Shown piece after piece: positions 6,487 to 7,986 of a DNA stretch of 7,986 bases. Each line of letters opens with the position of its first letter. Positions within the stretch are counted from its first letter, which is position 1. Below the pieces are notes generated by a model. The model was not told the origin of the DNA and ran no database searches. It was given only the letters and a program-made list of their open reading frames with translations. Origin of the DNA: JBEKCP01 sp050014815 (lineage in GTDB: Bacteria > Planctomycetota > Planctomycetia > Pirellulales > Thermoguttaceae); NCBI GenBank assembly GCA_050014815.1, contig JBEKCP010000268.1, positions 1 through 7,986 on the forward strand, read 5' to 3'. The position numbers and the translations under genes were made by a program.

Positions 6487-6545
6487 GGATGAAGGCGGAA
6501 GAAAGCCCCCGGACTGCGTCCGGGGGGCCTCTTTGTCCTTCATCC
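6487..6545 (+). terminator. Compound hairpin after gspF (copy 2 of GC-rich hairpin repeat)
   Basis: The inner stem CCCCCGGA (6506-6513) / TCCGGGGG (6519-6526) with loop CTGCG is identical to the unit at 2609-2633. Here it is framed by AAAG (6502-6505) and CTTT (6531-6534), and by perfect outer arms GGATGAAGG (6487-6495) and CCTTCATCC (6537-6545). It starts 8 nt after the gspF stop, and the 3' side is T-rich but interrupted. Intrinsic termination of the operon is likely; the outer arms suggest the unit is also a dispersed palindrome. Confidence 0.65.
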
Positions 6546-6568
6546 CTCGTCCGCCCCTAGCGCCAGTC

Positions 6569-6673
6569 TGTAGGGTGGGTCGAGCGAAGCGAGCCCCACC
6601 AATTGGAGCCTGGCTGATTTCCGGTGGGGCTCGCCGACCATGCTTCGCACGGTGCCCGTCGACCCACCCTACA
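6569..6673 (+). repeat. Bipartite REP-like palindrome, family A
   Basis: The end arms TGTAGGGTGGGTCGA (6569-6583) and TCGACCCACCCTACA (6659-6673) are exact reverse complements. Inner arms GCGAGCCCCACC (6589-6600) and GGTGGGGCTCGC (6623-6634) are also exact reverse complements. Each half can fold alone as well (GGTGGG with CCCACC at 6574-6579/6595-6600 and at 6623-6628/6663-6668). This is the layout of paired REP elements or small non-autonomous palindromic elements. No transposase or RAYT gene is in the window. It lies between the operon terminator and the rRNA promoter region. Confidence 0.8.
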
Positions 6674-6940
6674 TGTGCTCCAGAAGGCGCATAGCGGTAG
6701 CGCCTTTGACACCCTGGAAGAAAAGCTCCGCCGCGGCACCCACCGGATGTATGTACCGGATACCACCCTATTAGGCTATTCCGGTTTCGCCGACCGGAAC
6801 GTCGAGCAGTTCCCCGGCCGCCGACGGGCCAGGTTGCCGAACCTCGCTGAACGGCCGGCCGCCACGGGGCCGATTGGCTATTGGGCGTGGCGGGCCATCT
6901 CGGGTCGCCACACCGCAAGATATCCTATGAGCCACCCCCT
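6674..6940. other. Hairpin-rich intergenic stretch, no recognised gene
   Basis: No convincing CDS, tRNA or known RNA is seen here. Three small perfect stems occur: AAGGCGC/GCGCCTT (6684-6690/6700-6706), TTCCGGT/ACCGGAA (6779-6785/6793-6799) and AGGTT/AACCT (6831-6835/6840-6844). The last is enclosed by CCGGCCG/CGGCCGG (6814-6820/6852-6858). A frame open on the + strand crosses the stretch but begins inside the family A palindrome and has no recognisable domain. It may be decayed coding sequence, further repeat material, or an unknown structured RNA. Confidence 0.4.
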
Positions 6941-7189
6941 ATGAAACCCACCCATCCGGCCGTGGCCGCTCCAGATTACGGCACCCAACTCGCTTCCCTG
7001 CTGGAACTTGACGAGCGCCACGACGAGCTGTTGCGGCGGCTGGAGGAGTTGGACACCCGGGTGGAGAAGGTCCTGGCCGACTGGTCGGTCCGCCGGGCAG
7101 CCCTGGTTGGCGGCGACTGTAGTAGATCCCGCCTGCCGGGCGGGATATTGAAGAAGGGTCCCGCTCGGCAAGCGGGACCTACTGGGTAG
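6941..7189 (+). CDS. Possible small coiled-coil protein, 3' end in repeat
   Basis: This 82-codon frame starts at an ATG and reads about 60 residues with codon use like the neighbouring genes (mostly G/C-ending). Residues about 17-47 (LASLLELDERHDELLRRLEE, then LDTRVEKVLADW) form a charged, Leu-rich amphipathic helix likely to be a coiled coil. From about residue 61 the sequence is the translation of palindromic repeat family B (7121-7183) and is unlikely to be ancestral protein. No Shine-Dalgarno is evident. It may be a real small protein whose C-terminus was replaced by repeat insertion, or the remnant of a longer gene. Function unknown. Confidence 0.45.
   Translation: MKPTHPAVAAPDYGTQLASLLELDERHDELLRRLEELDTRVEKVLADWSVRRAALVGGDCSRSRLPGGILKKGPARQAGPTG
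7121..7183 (+). repeat. Bipartite REP-like palindrome, family B
   Basis: Two related hairpins lie in inverted orientation. The left one is ATCCCGCC-TGCCG-GGCGGGAT (7126-7146) and the right one GTCCCGCT-CGGCA-AGCGGGAC (7158-7178). They are flanked by AGTAG (7121-7125) and CTACT (7179-7183). The hairpins differ at two base pairs, and both sides of each pair have changed so that pairing is kept. It overlaps the end of the small ORF at 6941. Confidence 0.8.
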
Positions 7190-7209
7190 TTCTCCCGCTC
7201 ACCGCCTCT

Positions 7210-7224
7210 CGCTCGACCCACCCT
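7210..7224 (+). repeat. Solitary half-arm of family A repeat
   Basis: CGCTCGACCCACCCT matches the reverse complement of the family A left arm at 6573-6587. No partner arm lies nearby, so this looks like a truncated or broken copy just downstream of the family B palindrome. Confidence 0.55.
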
Positions 7225-7268
7225 GCTTGCCTGCTGAATAGATTCCCCGGAGTTTTTTCGCGGGCCCA

Positions 7269-7296
7269 TTGACGGGTGTCGGCCGCTCGATAGAAT
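7269..7296 (+). promoter_or_regulatory. Upstream rRNA promoter P1 (sigma-70 type)
   Basis: TTGACG (7269-7274), a 16-bp spacer and TAGAAT (7291-7296), each hexamer one base from consensus. A T6 run (7253-7258) sits just upstream, where an UP element would lie. Transcription should start near 7303. With P2 it forms a tandem pair 60 bp apart with identical spacer lengths, a common arrangement for rRNA operons. Confidence 0.65.
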
Positions 7297-7328
7297 TAAG
7301 GGATCGCCGGAAACGCGGCCGCCGCCAC

Positions 7329-7356
7329 TTGACACGCCTTGGGCAACTGCTATAAT
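7329..7356 (+). promoter_or_regulatory. Main rRNA promoter P2 (perfect sigma-70 consensus)
   Basis: TTGACA (7329-7334) and TATAAT (7351-7356) are both perfect consensus, separated by 16 bp. The TGC before the -10 gives an extended -10. Transcription should start at about 7363. It is oriented toward the 23S gene about 260 nt downstream and no CDS intervenes, so it is assigned to the rRNA unit. Confidence 0.85.
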
Positions 7357-7362
7357 CCAAGG

Positions 7363-7623
7363 CTCGCCAGTTGCGGACTGCGACGGGCGATAGGGGCGCG
7401 GGGCCGAAAGGTCCGGCCCGAAACGGTTCTTTGACAATTCGGTAGTGTACAAGTGGCATCTCAAATGACCACGGGGTGCGTCGTAAGGGCGCATCGCACG
7501 TGGGTTCCGAAGAGCGCTTAGAGCGAGAATCGTTGCTCGGGTCTGTCGGGGCCGCAAGGCTCCGGAAAGATCCGAAACATGTCACATGGTCCCGGCTCCT
7601 TTTTTGGAGCGTTGGATTCATGT
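7363..7623 (+). other. 23S rRNA precursor leader
   Basis: The stretch between P2 and mature 23S contains no gene. Predicted hairpins, in order: GGGCCG/CGGCCC (7401-7406/7414-7419); CCAC plus GTGCG pairing with CGCAC plus GTGG (7469-7480/7495-7503); GGGGCC-GCAA-GGCTCC with a GNRA tetraloop (7548-7563, one G-U pair); and GCTCC-T6-GGAGC (7595-7610) nested inside CACATG/CATGTG (7583-7588/7619-7624), right at the mature 5' end. The last could guide RNase processing; the usual leader-trailer stem cannot be checked because the 3' trailer lies outside the window. Confidence 0.6.
7425..7439 (+). promoter_or_regulatory. boxA-like antitermination site
   Basis: GGTTCTTTGACAATT closely resembles the boxA sequence of bacterial rRNA leaders (E. 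coli type TGCTCTTTAACA), which binds NusB-NusE and lets RNA polymerase pass terminators. It follows the GGGCCG/CGGCCC hairpin, which may serve as a boxB-like element. Its embedded TTGACA has no -10 at a suitable distance, so a third promoter is less likely. Confidence 0.7.
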
Positions 7624-7986
7624 GGCCAAGTTACTAAGGGCACATGGGGGATGTCTTGGCGTCAGGAGGCTTCGAAGGGCGTGGAAGACTGCGAAAAGCC
7701 CGGGGTAGTTGTCAAACGAGCGTTGATCCCGGGGTTCCCGAACCAGCCCACGCTGAATCCATAGGCGTGTGCGGCAAACGCGGCGAACTGAAACATCTCA
7801 GTAACCGCAGGAAAAGAAAGAAAACTCGATTTCCCCAGTAGCGGCGAGCGAAAAGGAAAGAGCCCAAACCGCGGAGGTTTTCCTCTGCGGGGTTGTAGGG
7901 CCCCTTACATGGGAGTTACCAAGCTGCCGGCTAGCAGAACCGCTTGGAAAGGCGGGCCATAGAGGGTGACAGCCCCGTAAGCGAAA
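7624..7986 (+). rRNA. rrl: 23S ribosomal RNA, 5' part
   Basis: The 5' end GGCCAAGTTACTAAGGGCAC aligns with the first bases of bacterial 23S rRNA (GGTTAAG..ACTAAG). Conserved landmarks follow in the right order: CTGAATCCATAGG (7752-7764), GAACTGAAACATCT (from 7785), CAGTAGCGGCGAGCGAA (from 7836) and GGGTGACAGCCCCGTA (from 7964). These are domain I of the molecule; the gene runs past the window end. No 16S rRNA or spacer tRNA lies in the roughly 7.6 kb upstream; the gene is instead preceded by its own promoters and leader. The exact mature 5' end is set by analogy and may be a few bases off. Confidence 0.96.

Noticed and set aside
6674..6940. Integron attC site or tRNA gene
   Set aside because: The stems do not form an attC core pair or a cloverleaf with acceptor, anticodon and T-arm signatures.
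6624..6944. 106-codon + frame
   Set aside because: It starts inside the family A palindrome, has no domain or Shine-Dalgarno, and crosses several hairpins; not supported as a gene.
7431..7459. Third rRNA promoter from the TTGACA in GGTTCTTTGACAATT
   Set aside because: No acceptable -10 lies 16-18 bp downstream; the context fits boxA better.
7579..7841. Two short + frames near the window end (7579-7764 and 7644-7841)
   Set aside because: Most of the first and all of the second lie inside 23S rRNA.

Overview
The window is GC-rich bacterial DNA that reads almost entirely on the + strand. Three things point, without proof, to the Planctomycetota (possibly a Phycisphaerae-like lineage). The 23S rRNA gene has its own promoters and no 16S gene upstream of it. 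The gene junctions are packed with short palindromes and 7-bp tandem repeats. The secretion-motor genes sit beside signalling genes. The identification rests on pattern only.

Positions 1-6478 look like one operon of six genes. They are a TPR lipoprotein (5' end cut by the window edge), a membrane histidine kinase with PAS, HisKA and HATPase domains, a single-domain CheY-like receiver, a STAS-domain protein, a GspE/PilB-type assembly ATPase with an N-terminal MshEN-like domain, and a GspF/PilC-type inner-membrane platform protein. The junctions are 15 nt, 61 nt, 112 nt, a 1-nt overlap and 96 nt. No pilin, pseudopilin, prepilin peptidase or secretin is present, so the motor pair must work with parts encoded elsewhere. 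The arrangement suggests a type IV pilus- or type II secretion-like machine controlled by phosphorylation (kinase, receiver, STAS) and perhaps by c-di-GMP (MshEN).

Positions 6479-7268 are largely non-genic: a terminator-like compound hairpin, two bipartite palindromic (REP-like) elements plus a lone half-copy, a hairpin-rich stretch without a recognised gene, and one possible small coiled-coil ORF whose end runs into a palindromic repeat.

Positions 7269-7986 are the start of a 23S rRNA transcription unit. There are two tandem near-consensus sigma-70 promoters, a leader of about 260 nt with a boxA-like antitermination site and several hairpins, and the first ~363 nt of 23S rRNA, cut by the window end.

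The most distinctive features are the 7-bp-period tandem repeats at operon junctions (two of them ending at or within 2 nt of a start codon), a 36-bp perfect palindrome built from such heptamers, and an identical 25-nt hairpin unit used twice.
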